A program made the translations under genes and the position numbers. Positions 34,515 through 43,174 of a stretch of DNA of 56,571 bases are shown here, piece by piece. The first letter of the stretch is position 1. Every line of letters starts with the position of its first letter. The stretch covers positions 1 through 56,571 of the forward strand of contig QKCL01000082.1 of assembly GCA_003246895.1 (NCBI GenBank). The letters run 5' to 3'. This DNA is from Spirochaetota bacterium (GTDB taxonomy: Bacteria > Spirochaetota > UBA4802 > UBA5550). The notes beneath the pieces were generated by a model. That model was not told the origin of the DNA and made no database searches. It worked only from the letters and a program-made list of their open reading frames with translations.

Positions 34515-37115
34515 ATGGATAATATAATATTTTTTAATGATAAACTGAATAATATTGATGAAATAGACAGTTCAAAAATTGGAATTCGTGGCAGAAGGGC
34601 TGTAGAACTAGCCGGTATGGCTTTGCCTATAGTTCCCGGTTTTATTATAGATTCAGAGCTGACAAAAAATTTAAGTCAGGTAAATATAAAAGACAGAATT
34701 CAGACTTATATTTCACAGATTGAAAAGGACATGAATAAACAATTCGGTGATACAAAGAAACCATTAATGCTGAAGGTTGTTTTGAGCTCTGATTTAAATG
34801 TTCCTTTTTTCCCATCAATACATAATATTGGGATGAATGATGAAACAGTTGAAGGATTCGCCCAGTTTACGAATAGTTCTTTTGCATATGGTGAATATCT
34901 TTATTTAATGAGAAATATCTCCACCAAGCTTTTTGATTTTACAGATGAGGACATTCAGAAAGTTGAAGGAAAACTTCCCAAAAAACCTACTGTCGAACAA
35001 TATAAAAAGGCAATTGATACGTATAAGAAAAGTTTTGGCGAAGAGTATGGTGATGATGTATATGATCAGCTTATCTTTGTTATAAAAAAAGCAGCAGAAA
35101 AATATTGTGATTCCGAGATAGACGTTGATAACACTCTTTCAATTATGATACAGTCAATGGTTTATGGTAATTTTGGAGATAATTCATATTCAGGGAGTTA
35201 TTATACAAGAAACATTGTAACAGGTGATAGAGAGATTCAGGGTGATTTCCTTAAAAATGAGTTTGATTTTACCAGCGGAAAGGTTCAGGAGATTAAAAAG
35301 ATAAATAAAGATTATTATGAAAAATTTTCTGAAATAGCCTGCAAAGTTGAGGAAAATTTTAAAGAGATCAGAAATATTAAATTCACCATAGAAGAAGGTG
35401 ATTTCTGGCTGGTGGAGCAGAGAGAAGTTGATGAAAAATCAACTCAGGCTCAGATTAAAACACTTCTTGACCTGAATCAGTCCGGCATTGTGGCTGATGA
35501 TTTTCTGGTAAGCACCATTAAGCCAGGTCAGTTGAATGAACTCCTTCACCCTGTTATTGATCCAAGAACAGTAAAAAACATGAAGACAATAAAGGGTGGT
35601 ATATCCGGATCGACAGGTGCTGCAATCGGACGAGTGTTTTTCTCTACTCCTAAACTGCTTGAAGAATACAAAAAAGCTATAATGAAAGGACAGGATACTA
35701 ATCTTATTCTTGTTCTTAATGCATCCTATGCAGAGGATGTTAAGGCAATCGAAGTTGCCCAGGGTGTCGTTACAAATGAAGGAGGTTTCTCCTCCCATGC
35801 TCCTGTTGTAGCCAGAAGTCTTGGTAAAGTGGCAATGGTGCAACCGGAAATGAAAATAAAGGGGAACACTTTTACAATCGGTGGAAAAACTGTAAAAGAA
35901 GGTGATTATGTTTCAATAAATGTTCCATATTATGAAGAGCCGACTCTGTATCTCGGCAAGGTCGAGCTGATTCAGCCAGACTTTAATAAAAACGGGCTCA
36001 TTGATTTCCTTAAAATTGTAGAGAAATATATTGATGATTTTGATGTAAGGGCAAATGCAGATCAGGGAAGAGATGCAGATGTAGCAAATGAGTTTAAAGC
36101 AGCGGGTATTGGTTTATGCAGAACTGAGCATATGTTCTTTAATGAAAAACGGATCATGAAATTCCGTGAAATGATAATCGCAGAAAATGATAAAGAGAGA
36201 ATTAAGGTTCTTGAGGCCTTAAAGCCTATGCAGAGATCCGATTTCTATGATCTTTTTAAAGCTATGGCAGGGAAACCTGTTACCATCAGACTACTTGATG
36301 CTCCATTGCATGAGTTCCTTCCACGTTCAGAAGACGGGATGAAAGATTTTATCAAATATATGCAGACAAAGAAAAAGGGTGTTGTCGCAGGAGATATAAG
36401 GTCAAGATGTGAGGAACTTGAAGAGATGAACCCCATGCTGGGACACAGGGGTTGCCGTGTGGCTGTTACATATCCTGAGATTTATGAAATGCAGTGCCGT
36501 GCCATCTTTGAGGCAGCGTGCATGCTTCATAAAGAAGGAATAGAAGTTGAGCCCGAGATAATGATTCCTATAGTAATGAGTGAGCAGGAAATTAAGTTTA
36601 TCAAAAACGGTAAGAAAATTGAGGGTACTGTTGTTAAAGGGATAAGAGATATAAAAAATGAGGTACTTGAGGAATATGGAATTGATGATATCAACTACCA
36701 TGTTGGTACAATGATTGAATTGCCGGCAGCAGCTCTGTTGGCTGGATCAATTGCCGAGTATGCTGAATTCTTCAGTTTTGGTACAAATGACCTGACACAG
36801 ACTACATTTGGATTGTCAAGAGATGATTCCAACTCATTCTTCCCAGACTATTCACTTTTTGACCTTATGAAAAGTAACCCATTCAAGGTCCTTGGACAGC
36901 CTGTGAAAGAACTAATAGGTATTGCGTCAATGAGAGGTAAACTGACAAGACCTGATATAAAAATGGGACTTTGCGGTGAACATGGAGCTAATCCGGATAA
37001 TATTGCATTCTGCATTGATGCAGGATTAAATTATGTATCCTGTTCTCCGTTTTCAATCCCACTAGCAAAATTGGGAATTGCTCAGTATAAAATAGAAAAC
37101 AGCAAGGACGAATAA
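34515..37115 (+). CDS. Pyruvate,phosphate dikinase family protein with a degraded ATP-grasp half
   Basis: An 866-residue protein collinear with PPDK. Intact parts: phosphohistidine domain with His428 in GGFSSHAPVVAR; PEP/pyruvate barrel with GLCRTEHMFF, RLLDAPLHEFLP, NPMLGHRGCR, PEIMIPIVM, FFSFGTNDLTQTTFG and the catalytic Cys820 in GLCGEHG. Degraded parts: the GGKG lysine loop reads GIRG (residues 23-26), the VRSGAR block reads KVVLSSD, and the QGEDVVAG block after GDFL is missing. So it probably still forms phosphohistidine from PEP but may not use ATP and phosphate. Start at ATG 34515 with AGAGG at 34501-34505. Annotated as ppdK in T. pallidum (TP0746, from memory). A terminator follows. 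Confidence 0.8.
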   Translation: MDNIIFFNDKLNNIDEIDSSKIGIRGRRAVELAGMALPIVPGFIIDSELTKNLSQVNIKDRIQTYISQIEKDMNKQFGDTKKPLMLKVVLSSDLNVPFFPSIHNIGMNDETVEGFAQFTNSSFAYGEYLYLMRNISTKLFDFTDEDIQKVEGKLPKKPTVEQYKKAIDTYKKSFGEEYGDDVYDQLIFVIKKAAEKYCDSEIDVDNTLSIMIQSMVYGNFGDNSYSGSYYTRNIVTGDREIQGDFLKNEFDFTSGKVQEIKKINKDYYEKFSEIACKVEENFKEIRNIKFTIEEGDFWLVEQREVDEKSTQAQIKTLLDLNQSGIVADDFLVSTIKPGQLNELLHPVIDPRTVKNMKTIKGGISGSTGAAIGRVFFSTPKLLEEYKKAIMKGQDTNLILVLNASYAEDVKAIEVAQGVVTNEGGFSSHAPVVARSLGKVAMVQPEMKIKGNTFTIGGKTVKEGDYVSINVPYYEEPTLYLGKVELIQPDFNKNGLIDFLKIVEKYIDDFDVRANADQGRDADVANEFKAAGIGLCRTEHMFFNEKRIMKFREMIIAENDKERIKVLEALKPMQRSDFYDLFKAMAGKPVTIRLLDAPLHEFLPRSEDGMKDFIKYMQTKKKGVVAGDIRSRCEELEEMNPMLGHRGCRVAVTYPEIYEMQCRAIFEAACMLHKEGIEVEPEIMIPIVMSEQEIKFIKNGKKIEGTVVKGIRDIKNEVLEEYGIDDINYHVGTMIELPAAALLAGSIAEYAEFFSFGTNDLTQTTFGLSRDDSNSFFPDYSLFDLMKSNPFKVLGQPVKELIGIASMRGKLTRPDIKMGLCGEHGANPDNIAFCIDAGLNYVSCSPFSIPLAKLGIAQYKIENSKDE

Positions 37116-37130
37116 TCTATTTCTTATTAT

Positions 37131-37170
37131 AAACAAAAAAAAGAGTGCGCAATGCACTCTTTTTTTTGTT
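37131..37170. terminator. Bidirectional terminator between the PPDK-like gene and pgk
   Basis: GAGTGC (37143-37148) pairs with GCACTC (37154-37159); flanking A-run and T-run extend the stem to about 14 pairs (AAAAAAAA against TTTTTTTT). It serves both converging genes. Confidence 0.85.
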
Positions 37171-37182
37171 TATGTGTTATGT

Positions 37183-38364
37183 TTATTTTAGCGCTTCAAT
37201 TCCAGGCAACTGTTTTCCTTCAAGAAGTTCAAGAAAAGCACCCCCTCCAGTGGAAATATATGATATTTTATCCTCGACTCCAGCCTGATTTATCGCAGTG
37301 ACACTGTCTCCACCTCCAACAATGCTTAAGCAATCTGAATCGGAGAGTGCAAATGCAATCTGGTTCGTTCCGTTTGCAAAATTCGGCATCTCAAATGCTC
37401 CCATTGGGCCATTCCATATAATGGTTCTTGCTTTGCTGATTTTCTCTTTGAATAATTCAATGGATTTGGGGCCGATATCGAGTCCAATTGAGTTGTTTTC
37501 AATGGAACTGATGTCACATATTTCTGTTTTTGAATTATTATCAAATTCCTCCGCACATATAATGTCTACTGGCAACAGTATTTCAATTTTTTTGCTCTGT
37601 GCTTTGTCAAGAATTGATTTTGCTTCATCAAGCAGTTCAGTTTCAAGCAGAGAGTTTCCAACTTCATAACCCTGGGCTTTTAAAAAGGTGAAGGCCATGC
37701 CTCCTCCAATAATCATGAAATCGACCTTGTCTATAATATTTTGAAGAGCGTCGAGTTTGCTCGAAACTTTTGCCCCACCTATAATCGCTCCAAAGGGTCT
37801 TTCTGCGTTTTCAAGAGTCTTTTGACTATATTCGATTTCATTTTTAAGGAGAAAACCGGCACACTTAACATCAACATATTTTGTTACAGCCCAGTTCGAT
37901 GCATGGGCGCGGTGGGCAGTGGCGAAGGCATCATTTACATATACATCACAATGCGAAGCAATGAGTTTTCCGAAATCCAGATCGTTTTTCTCCTCTTCGG
38001 GATAAAATCTTATGTTTTCAAAGAGTACAATTTCTCTCTGTGACATTTTATTGGTTATATCTATAGTTTCTTTTCCAAGAGGTGTCTCTATGAAATTAAC
38101 AGGCTGTCCCATTATTTCGGAAAGTCTGCTTGCAACCGGTTTCAATGTCATTGTTTCATTTATCTTGCCTTTCGGCCTGCCCAGATGAGATATCAGTATT
38201 ATTTTGGCATCATTTTCAAGACAGTATTTTATCGTGTCAACGGTGGCCGTAATTCGTGTATCATCTGTAATATTGAGTTCCTTATCATATGGTACATTAT
38301 AATCGACCCTTATTAATACTCTTTTGTCTTTTACGCTTATCTCATTAAGATATTTAACAGCCAT
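37183..38364 (-). CDS. pgk: Phosphoglycerate kinase
   Basis: Glycolytic enzyme of 393 residues making ATP from 1,3-bisphosphoglycerate. N-terminal RVDYNVP, SHLGRPKG and ENIRFYPEE; the hinge GGAKVSSKLD; and the nucleotide-binding C-terminal part GPMGAFE, SIVGGGDSVTAI and STGGGAFLELLEG are all intact. It is the last gene of a three-gene minus-strand operon (MORN protein, tatC, pgk) with gaps of about 20 bases. Confidence 0.97.
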   Translation of the reverse strand: MAVKYLNEISVKDKRVLIRVDYNVPYDKELNITDDTRITATVDTIKYCLENDAKIILISHLGRPKGKINETMTLKPVASRLSEIMGQPVNFIETPLGKETIDITNKMSQREIVLFENIRFYPEEEKNDLDFGKLIASHCDVYVNDAFATAHRAHASNWAVTKYVDVKCAGFLLKNEIEYSQKTLENAERPFGAIIGGAKVSSKLDALQNIIDKVDFMIIGGGMAFTFLKAQGYEVGNSLLETELLDEAKSILDKAQSKKIEILLPVDIICAEEFDNNSKTEICDISSIENNSIGLDIGPKSIELFKEKISKARTIIWNGPMGAFEMPNFANGTNQIAFALSDSDCLSIVGGGDSVTAINQAGVEDKISYISTGGGAFLELLEGKQLPGIEALK

Positions 38365-38383
38365 ATTTATTTACCTCACTTCG

Positions 38384-39319
38384 TTAAACTTTCAGCTTTC
38401 TTTTTCTTGATCTTTTTATGACAAGTTTTGATATTAATATAGATATCTCATAGAGAAACATCAAGGGAACAGCAACTAAAATTTGAGAAAGTGGATCCTG
38501 CGGTGTGACGAGGGCCCCTATTACCCAGATAGCCACTATGGCATATTTACGCTTTGAAATCAGGAAATATGGTGTAATTATTCCAATTTTAGTCAGTATC
38601 AGAATTATTATGGGAAGTTCAAAAAGCAGCCCCATGGCAATACTAAAAAGAAAAATAAAACTCAGGTAGTCATCTGCACCTATGGTGCTTATCATTTCCG
38701 GCGTAATAAATCCAAGCATCATTTTTATGGTAAATGGAAGCATCAGAAAAAATACAAAAGCTACGCCACTGTAAAATAAAATAACGGAAGAAAGCAGACT
38801 CAATCTTGCAAACATTCTGTCTTCTTTATCAATTGCCGGTACGATAAATTTCCAGATCTGTAGCAGTATAAATGGAAGGCAAATAAGAAGTGCAAATCCA
38901 ATTGAAGCTTTAAGTTTTATTATAAAACCGCCTGATAGTTTGAATATATTGAGTTTGTGCCCTGTCTCAAGGAAGGGCTTATTTATAAAGTATACAATTT
39001 CATCAGATAGTATAATGCCAATTATTGTGAGAATTATTATTGAAAATAGTACATACAATACTCTTGAGCGAAGTTCATCAAGGTGCTCAACAACAGTCAT
39101 TGCAGAATCATCACCGGTGGTTTTTGCAACCGGCAGAACTGGAGTAGTTTTTCCCTTTGTGGAAAGCTTATTTTTGGCCTGAGAAGTTTTTTTTCTGGAA
39201 GTCTCCTTCAACGAAGAAGCCTGGTTGTAGTTCTTCTTTGAAGGAGTTTTTTTTGGGGAAGTACTTTTCTTAGGTGCTGTTTTTGAAGCAGCTATGGATT
39301 TGTCTTTTTTTTCAGCCAC
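38384..39319 (-). CDS. tatC: Sec-independent translocase TatC with a lysine-rich N-terminal extension
   Basis: Core receptor of the twin-arginine export pathway. The TatC core starts at about residue 74 (MTVVEHLDELRSRVL) and has six membrane helices, with LQIWKFIVPAI, FELPIII and ALVTPQDPLSQ in the usual places. The first 73 residues form a Lys/Ser/Thr/Ala/Pro-rich extension absent from standard TatC (about 250 residues). It lies in the cytoplasm and could contact nucleic acid, acidic phospholipid or another protein. No tatA is in the window. Part of the operon ending in pgk. Confidence 0.9.
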   Translation of the reverse strand: MAEKKDKSIAASKTAPKKSTSPKKTPSKKNYNQASSLKETSRKKTSQAKNKLSTKGKTTPVLPVAKTTGDDSAMTVVEHLDELRSRVLYVLFSIIILTIIGIILSDEIVYFINKPFLETGHKLNIFKLSGGFIIKLKASIGFALLICLPFILLQIWKFIVPAIDKEDRMFARLSLLSSVILFYSGVAFVFFLMLPFTIKMMLGFITPEMISTIGADDYLSFIFLFSIAMGLLFELPIIILILTKIGIITPYFLISKRKYAIVAIWVIGALVTPQDPLSQILVAVPLMFLYEISILISKLVIKRSRKRKLKV

Positions 39320-39339
39320 AATAAAAACCCGAATATATT

Positions 39340-40044
39340 TTAGTTTTCTATAATCTTCCCGTTTTCGTCATAATACTTCCATTTGCTGATCTTTTCTCCG
39401 TTTTTAAAGTACCCGGAAGCTTTTGGCCGGCCATTGTCGTATTTATAGTTCCACAATCCATTCTTTTTGCCATCACTGTATGAACCGATTGATATACGTT
39501 TGCCATTGGGAGAATAGAGGTTTTCAGCTCCATCTTTTACTCCATTGCTGTACTTGGATATTTCTTTTGGCTTTCCATCAGGAAAATATTCGCGGTATAC
39601 CCCATGTCTCCTGCCATTCTTAAACATAATTTCAAATGATGGAACACCGGATTCTGAATACTGCCGAACAACTCCGTTTAAAAGATCCTTTCTGTATGAG
39701 GATTTCTGTTTTACTTTTCCACTTGGGTAATAAATAGTAAACATTCCGTTTTTCAGGCCATCCTTAAAAGTACCTTTGCACTTTAGATATGTTCCGTTGG
39801 AACCTTGACCGTAGAAAGTCCATTCGCTGTCCATTTGCCTGTTCTTAACTTTACCTTCAGCCTTGATCTGGCCATTGCTGAAATACACCTTAAGAGTTCC
39901 GTTTGCTTTACTTATGTTAAAGTCGGTATCTACATCATTTACAAAGTCAAAAGTTGGAGCTTCATTTTTTACTTCAGAGATTGCCGCACATGTGCTGTAG
40001 ATAAAAAGCAAAAAGATCAGGATACAGTTAATGTTTTTTTTCAT
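39340..40044 (-). CDS. Exported MORN-repeat protein
   Basis: A 234-residue protein with a signal peptide (first ~20 residues; YSTCAA could be a loose spirochaetal lipobox) and six to seven MORN_2-type repeats of about 22 residues, each with the pattern Y-x-NG-x-x-x-G (KVYFSNGQIKAEGKVKN, TIYYPSGKVKQKSSYRKD, REYFPDGKPKEISKYSNG and so on). Such proteins are often labelled YwqK-family antitoxins without evidence. Most likely an envelope protein with a beta-meander scaffold. First gene of the operon with tatC and pgk; gap 20 bases. Confidence 0.75.
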   Translation of the reverse strand: MKKNINCILIFLLFIYSTCAAISEVKNEAPTFDFVNDVDTDFNISKANGTLKVYFSNGQIKAEGKVKNRQMDSEWTFYGQGSNGTYLKCKGTFKDGLKNGMFTIYYPSGKVKQKSSYRKDLLNGVVRQYSESGVPSFEIMFKNGRRHGVYREYFPDGKPKEISKYSNGVKDGAENLYSPNGKRISIGSYSDGKKNGLWNYKYDNGRPKASGYFKNGEKISKWKYYDENGKIIEN

Positions 40045-40226
40045 TTGGAGTCCTTTGATAAAAATAGTGTTATTTCTGTTATGTCTTATTGGAAAAGACT
40101 GGATTATTTAAGTTTTTTACCGATAAAAGTAATATAAACTTTTCTTTTTATAGAAGTCAGTTAAGCGGATTATGTTACACTAGTCAAATATTTTTTGGCT
40201 AAACTTTAATATTAGGGATAATTGGT

Positions 40227-41021
40227 ATGATGAGATCACTCTGGACAGCTGCATCAGGTATGGTCGGGCAGCAATTTAACATTGATACTATTTCAAATAA
40301 CTTGTCAAACGTTAATACTACAGGTTTTAAAAAGCAGAGAGCAGAATTTGAGGATCTGCTTTATCAGACTGTATTAATGGCTGGAACACCGGCAACTGAA
40401 ATTACAGAAATACCAACAGGTATACAGGTCGGTCATGGAGTTAAGGTTGCCGCTACACAGAAAATGTTTGAACAGGGCAGTCTTCAGAATACTGAGAATA
40501 AACTTGATATTGCCCTTGAGGGAGAAGGATTTTTTAAAATAAGGCTTTTTGACGGTTCAATGGCATATACAAGAGATGGCTCATTTAAAATAGACTCCAA
40601 CAGGCAGATCGTTACATCAAATGGATTTTTATTGGAACCTCCTATTGTGTTGCCGGAGAACTTTATACATAATTCACTGTCAATAAGTCAGGACGGTAAG
40701 ATGACTGTTAAAATTGTAGGTGAAGAAGACCCTGTTGAAGTTGCTCAGATGGAGATTTACCGTTTTGTCAATCCTGCCGGTCTCAGCAGTATAGGAGGAA
40801 ACCTTTATAAAACTACTCCTGCTTCAGGAGAGGAAATTCCCGGTCAGCCTGCAATAGAAGGCATGGCCAAGCTTCATCAGGGATTCCTTGAAATGTCAAA
40901 CGTGAAAGTAGTTGAAGAAATGGTAAATATGATAGTAGCGCAGAGAGCCTATGAAGTAAATTCAAAGGCCATTCAGACTTCAGATTCTATGCTTGGTACA
41001 GCAATTGGACTTAAGAGGTAA
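40227..41021 (+). CDS. flgG: Flagellar distal rod protein FlgG
   Basis: Rod protein of 264 residues. N-terminal rod motif (MRSLWTAASGMVGQQFNIDTISNNLSNVNTTGFKKQRAEFEDLLYQ type) and C-terminal GFLEMSNVKVVEEMVNMIVAQRAYEVNSKAIQTSD are diagnostic. It starts the flgG-flgA-flgH-flgI-flgJ operon; flgF is not upstream. ATG at 40227 or 40230 both follow an AGGGATAATTGG site. Confidence 0.95.
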   Translation: MMRSLWTAASGMVGQQFNIDTISNNLSNVNTTGFKKQRAEFEDLLYQTVLMAGTPATEITEIPTGIQVGHGVKVAATQKMFEQGSLQNTENKLDIALEGEGFFKIRLFDGSMAYTRDGSFKIDSNRQIVTSNGFLLEPPIVLPENFIHNSLSISQDGKMTVKIVGEEDPVEVAQMEIYRFVNPAGLSSIGGNLYKTTPASGEEIPGQPAIEGMAKLHQGFLEMSNVKVVEEMVNMIVAQRAYEVNSKAIQTSDSMLGTAIGLKR

Positions 41022-41024
41022 ATT

Positions 41025-41531
41025 TTGAGAAGAATAGCTCTAATTGCCATTCTCATTCTGTCGTGGTCTGATCTTTTTTCCATGACCCGTATTTTCATGT
41101 TATCCAGGGTAAGTACTTTTTCCGGAAAAAAAATTATGCTTGGTGATGTTGCAAGGATTGAAGGAGAAGATTCAGCAGCTATCGGATCAATCTGTGTGCC
41201 CGACACAGTTTTAAGTGACAATTACATTGACCGGAATGAGATGAAGTCGATCCTTGAGTCAAAATATTCAGGAGCCTATTATCTCGGCGGTTCAGGTGTG
41301 AGGCTGGTGTCAGGAGATAATGAAGAGAACAAAAAAAAGGCTCCTTCCCTGCCTGTGAGGAGGGGAGAAATGATAAAAATTATTGTGAAAAAGAGAAATG
41401 TGAATCTTGAAATTTACGGCACTGTTGAAAGAGATTCTTCTGTGGGAGATATGGTCTTTGTTAAACTTCCAAACGGCAAACGTATTTCAGGACTCATAGT
41501 GGATCAAAGGAAAGTTCTGGTCGAGTTATGA
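41025..41531 (+). CDS. flgA: Flagellar P-ring assembly protein FlgA
   Basis: A 168-residue exported protein with a SAF/FlgA C-terminal domain: RRGEMIKIIVKKRNVNLEIYGTV, DSSVGDMVFVKLPNGKRISG and VDQRKVLVEL. It is short for FlgA, lacking part of the N-terminal domain. The signal peptide is present. TTG start with AAGAGG eight bases upstream. FlgA helps polymerise FlgI; here it lies between flgG and flgH, and overlaps flgH by four bases. Confidence 0.85.
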   Translation: MRRIALIAILILSWSDLFSMTRIFMLSRVSTFSGKKIMLGDVARIEGEDSAAIGSICVPDTVLSDNYIDRNEMKSILESKYSGAYYLGGSGVRLVSGDNEENKKKAPSLPVRRGEMIKIIVKKRNVNLEIYGTVERDSSVGDMVFVKLPNGKRISGLIVDQRKVLVEL

Positions 41532-42163
41532 AAAAAACAGCTTTTATAATAACTATATTTATTGTATTAAACGGCTTAAGTGTTTTACAGGCGGATACAA
41601 TCTGGAGGGACAGGAATATTTATGCTTCCACGGGGAATATTGCACAGGGAGATGTCATTGTTGTCGACGTAATGGATCTTTCTCAGTATAAATTCAACAT
41701 GAAACACAGGGATAATACTGTTTCTGATATCCAGTCCAATCCTGATGTAACAATAACCGGTTTTCTTCCGAAAGTATCACAGAATAAAAATTTCAAGAAT
41801 AACACATCCACAGGTTTTGAAGGAAATACCAAGATAGCCTTTTCCATCGCATCACAGGTTACAAATGTTGGAAACAACGGTGTTATTTCACTCACCGGCT
41901 CGCGTACTTACAGCTTAAACGGTACCACAACAACAGTTACCGTTTCTGGCAATGCCAGTGCAAGAATGATCAAGGCCGGAACAATCTCATCTGACAAGGT
42001 GGCTAATTTTACCATAGCTGTAAGAAGCCGTAAAGACGGAGTTACCATTACTAAAAAACAGATTCAGAATAATGAGACTGCGAATTCACAACTGACCGAA
42101 CAGGAAAAACAGAGGCTTATCATAGATTATATTGAAAAAATCATAAGGGAAATGACAAGATGA
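41528..42163 (+). CDS. flgH: Flagellar L-ring protein FlgH, without lipobox
   Basis: A 211-residue FlgH. Recognised by SLYRD-like TIWRDRNIYAS near the mature N-terminus, GDVIVVDV, ITGFLPKVSQNKNFKN and the C-terminal SDKVANFTIAVRSRKDGV. Typical FlgH is a lipoprotein; this one has a signal peptide ending VLQAD with no cysteine, so it should be soluble in the periplasm or anchored otherwise. In a spirochaete the flagellum stays in the periplasm, so an outer-membrane anchored L-ring would not be needed. Confidence 0.88.
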   Translation: MKKTAFIITIFIVLNGLSVLQADTIWRDRNIYASTGNIAQGDVIVVDVMDLSQYKFNMKHRDNTVSDIQSNPDVTITGFLPKVSQNKNFKNNTSTGFEGNTKIAFSIASQVTNVGNNGVISLTGSRTYSLNGTTTTVTVSGNASARMIKAGTISSDKVANFTIAVRSRKDGVTITKKQIQNNETANSQLTEQEKQRLIIDYIEKIIREMTR

Positions 42164-43167
42164 AGTATTTTTCAATAATTGTTTTTTTCATAATGCTGTA
42201 TGTTAATCTCTTTGCTGAAGTTCAGGTGAAGGTAAAGAATATATGTATCATAGATGGGTATAAATACAATCAGGTTTACGGGTACGGCCTTGTTGCAGGT
42301 TTGCCCGGAACCGGAGACTCGAAGGCGGCACTTGCCGCAGATTCAATAAAAAATCTTCTCCGGACTCTCGGAATAGAAAATGACAAGCCTGTGATGAAAA
42401 ATATAGCGGCAGTGCTCGTTACTGCCCAGCTTTATCCTCATACCAGAATCGGGGACAGGGTAGATGTAGTTATATCATCAATTGGAGACGCAAAGTCACT
42501 AGATGGGGGCTTTCTTATTCAGTCTCCTCTTAAAGGAGCAGATGGAAAAACCTATGTTGTTGCTCAGGGAAAACTGGAGAGCCCTTCTGACAGTTCAGCG
42601 GGCATAGGAAAGGGAATAACTGTTTCCAGAATAAGTAACGGCGGAATAATTGAAAACGAAATCCAGCCGAAATATATTTTCGAAGATAATAACAAAAACC
42701 GGTTTATAAGACTTATTTTGAAAAAATGGGATTACGCTAACGCAGATAAAATTTCAAAATCCATAAAAAAAATATATCCCGATATAAATGCCCTTGTCCA
42801 GGGGGACGGCAAAATTGTTGTTCCGGTAAAAAATGATGTTCCCATAAGCGAATTCATTTCAAAAATTCAGAATATCGAGATCACACCGGAGATAAGAGCC
42901 AGAATCGTTATTGATCAGAAAAATGGTGTTATCGTATCCGGGGGGAATGTAATAGTCTCGGAATCGCTTGTGAGCAGAAAAGGGATGACCATTGAGATCG
43001 AAGGAACCGGAAAAAAGAAACATACAGCGTTTATAAAAGATTCAACTACTGTAAAGGATATTGTCGATATATTAAATGCAATCGGTGCCGATACTGATGA
43101 TACCATTGCGATAATAAAGGCCCTGAAGGATTCAGGGGCATTGCATGCAGAACTGATTCTGAAGTGA
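42160..43167 (+). CDS. flgI: Flagellar P-ring protein FlgI
   Basis: Periplasmic P-ring subunit of 335 residues. Signal peptide 1-19, then IDGYKYNQVYGYGLVAGLPGTGDS, NIAAVLVTAQLYPHTRIGDRVDVVISSIGDAKSLDGG and ARIVIDQKNGVIVSGG, all diagnostic. It overlaps flgH by four bases and flgJ follows after seven. Confidence 0.95.
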   Translation: MKYFSIIVFFIMLYVNLFAEVQVKVKNICIIDGYKYNQVYGYGLVAGLPGTGDSKAALAADSIKNLLRTLGIENDKPVMKNIAAVLVTAQLYPHTRIGDRVDVVISSIGDAKSLDGGFLIQSPLKGADGKTYVVAQGKLESPSDSSAGIGKGITVSRISNGGIIENEIQPKYIFEDNNKNRFIRLILKKWDYANADKISKSIKKIYPDINALVQGDGKIVVPVKNDVPISEFISKIQNIEITPEIRARIVIDQKNGVIVSGGNVIVSESLVSRKGMTIEIEGTGKKKHTAFIKDSTTVKDIVDILNAIGADTDDTIAIIKALKDSGALHAELILK

Positions 43168-43174
43168 GGTTTCA

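Noticed and set aside
40195-40226. Sigma-28 type promoter before flgG
   Set aside because: TAAACTTT is followed by GGGATAA at too short a distance, and the GCCGATAA element is not matched.
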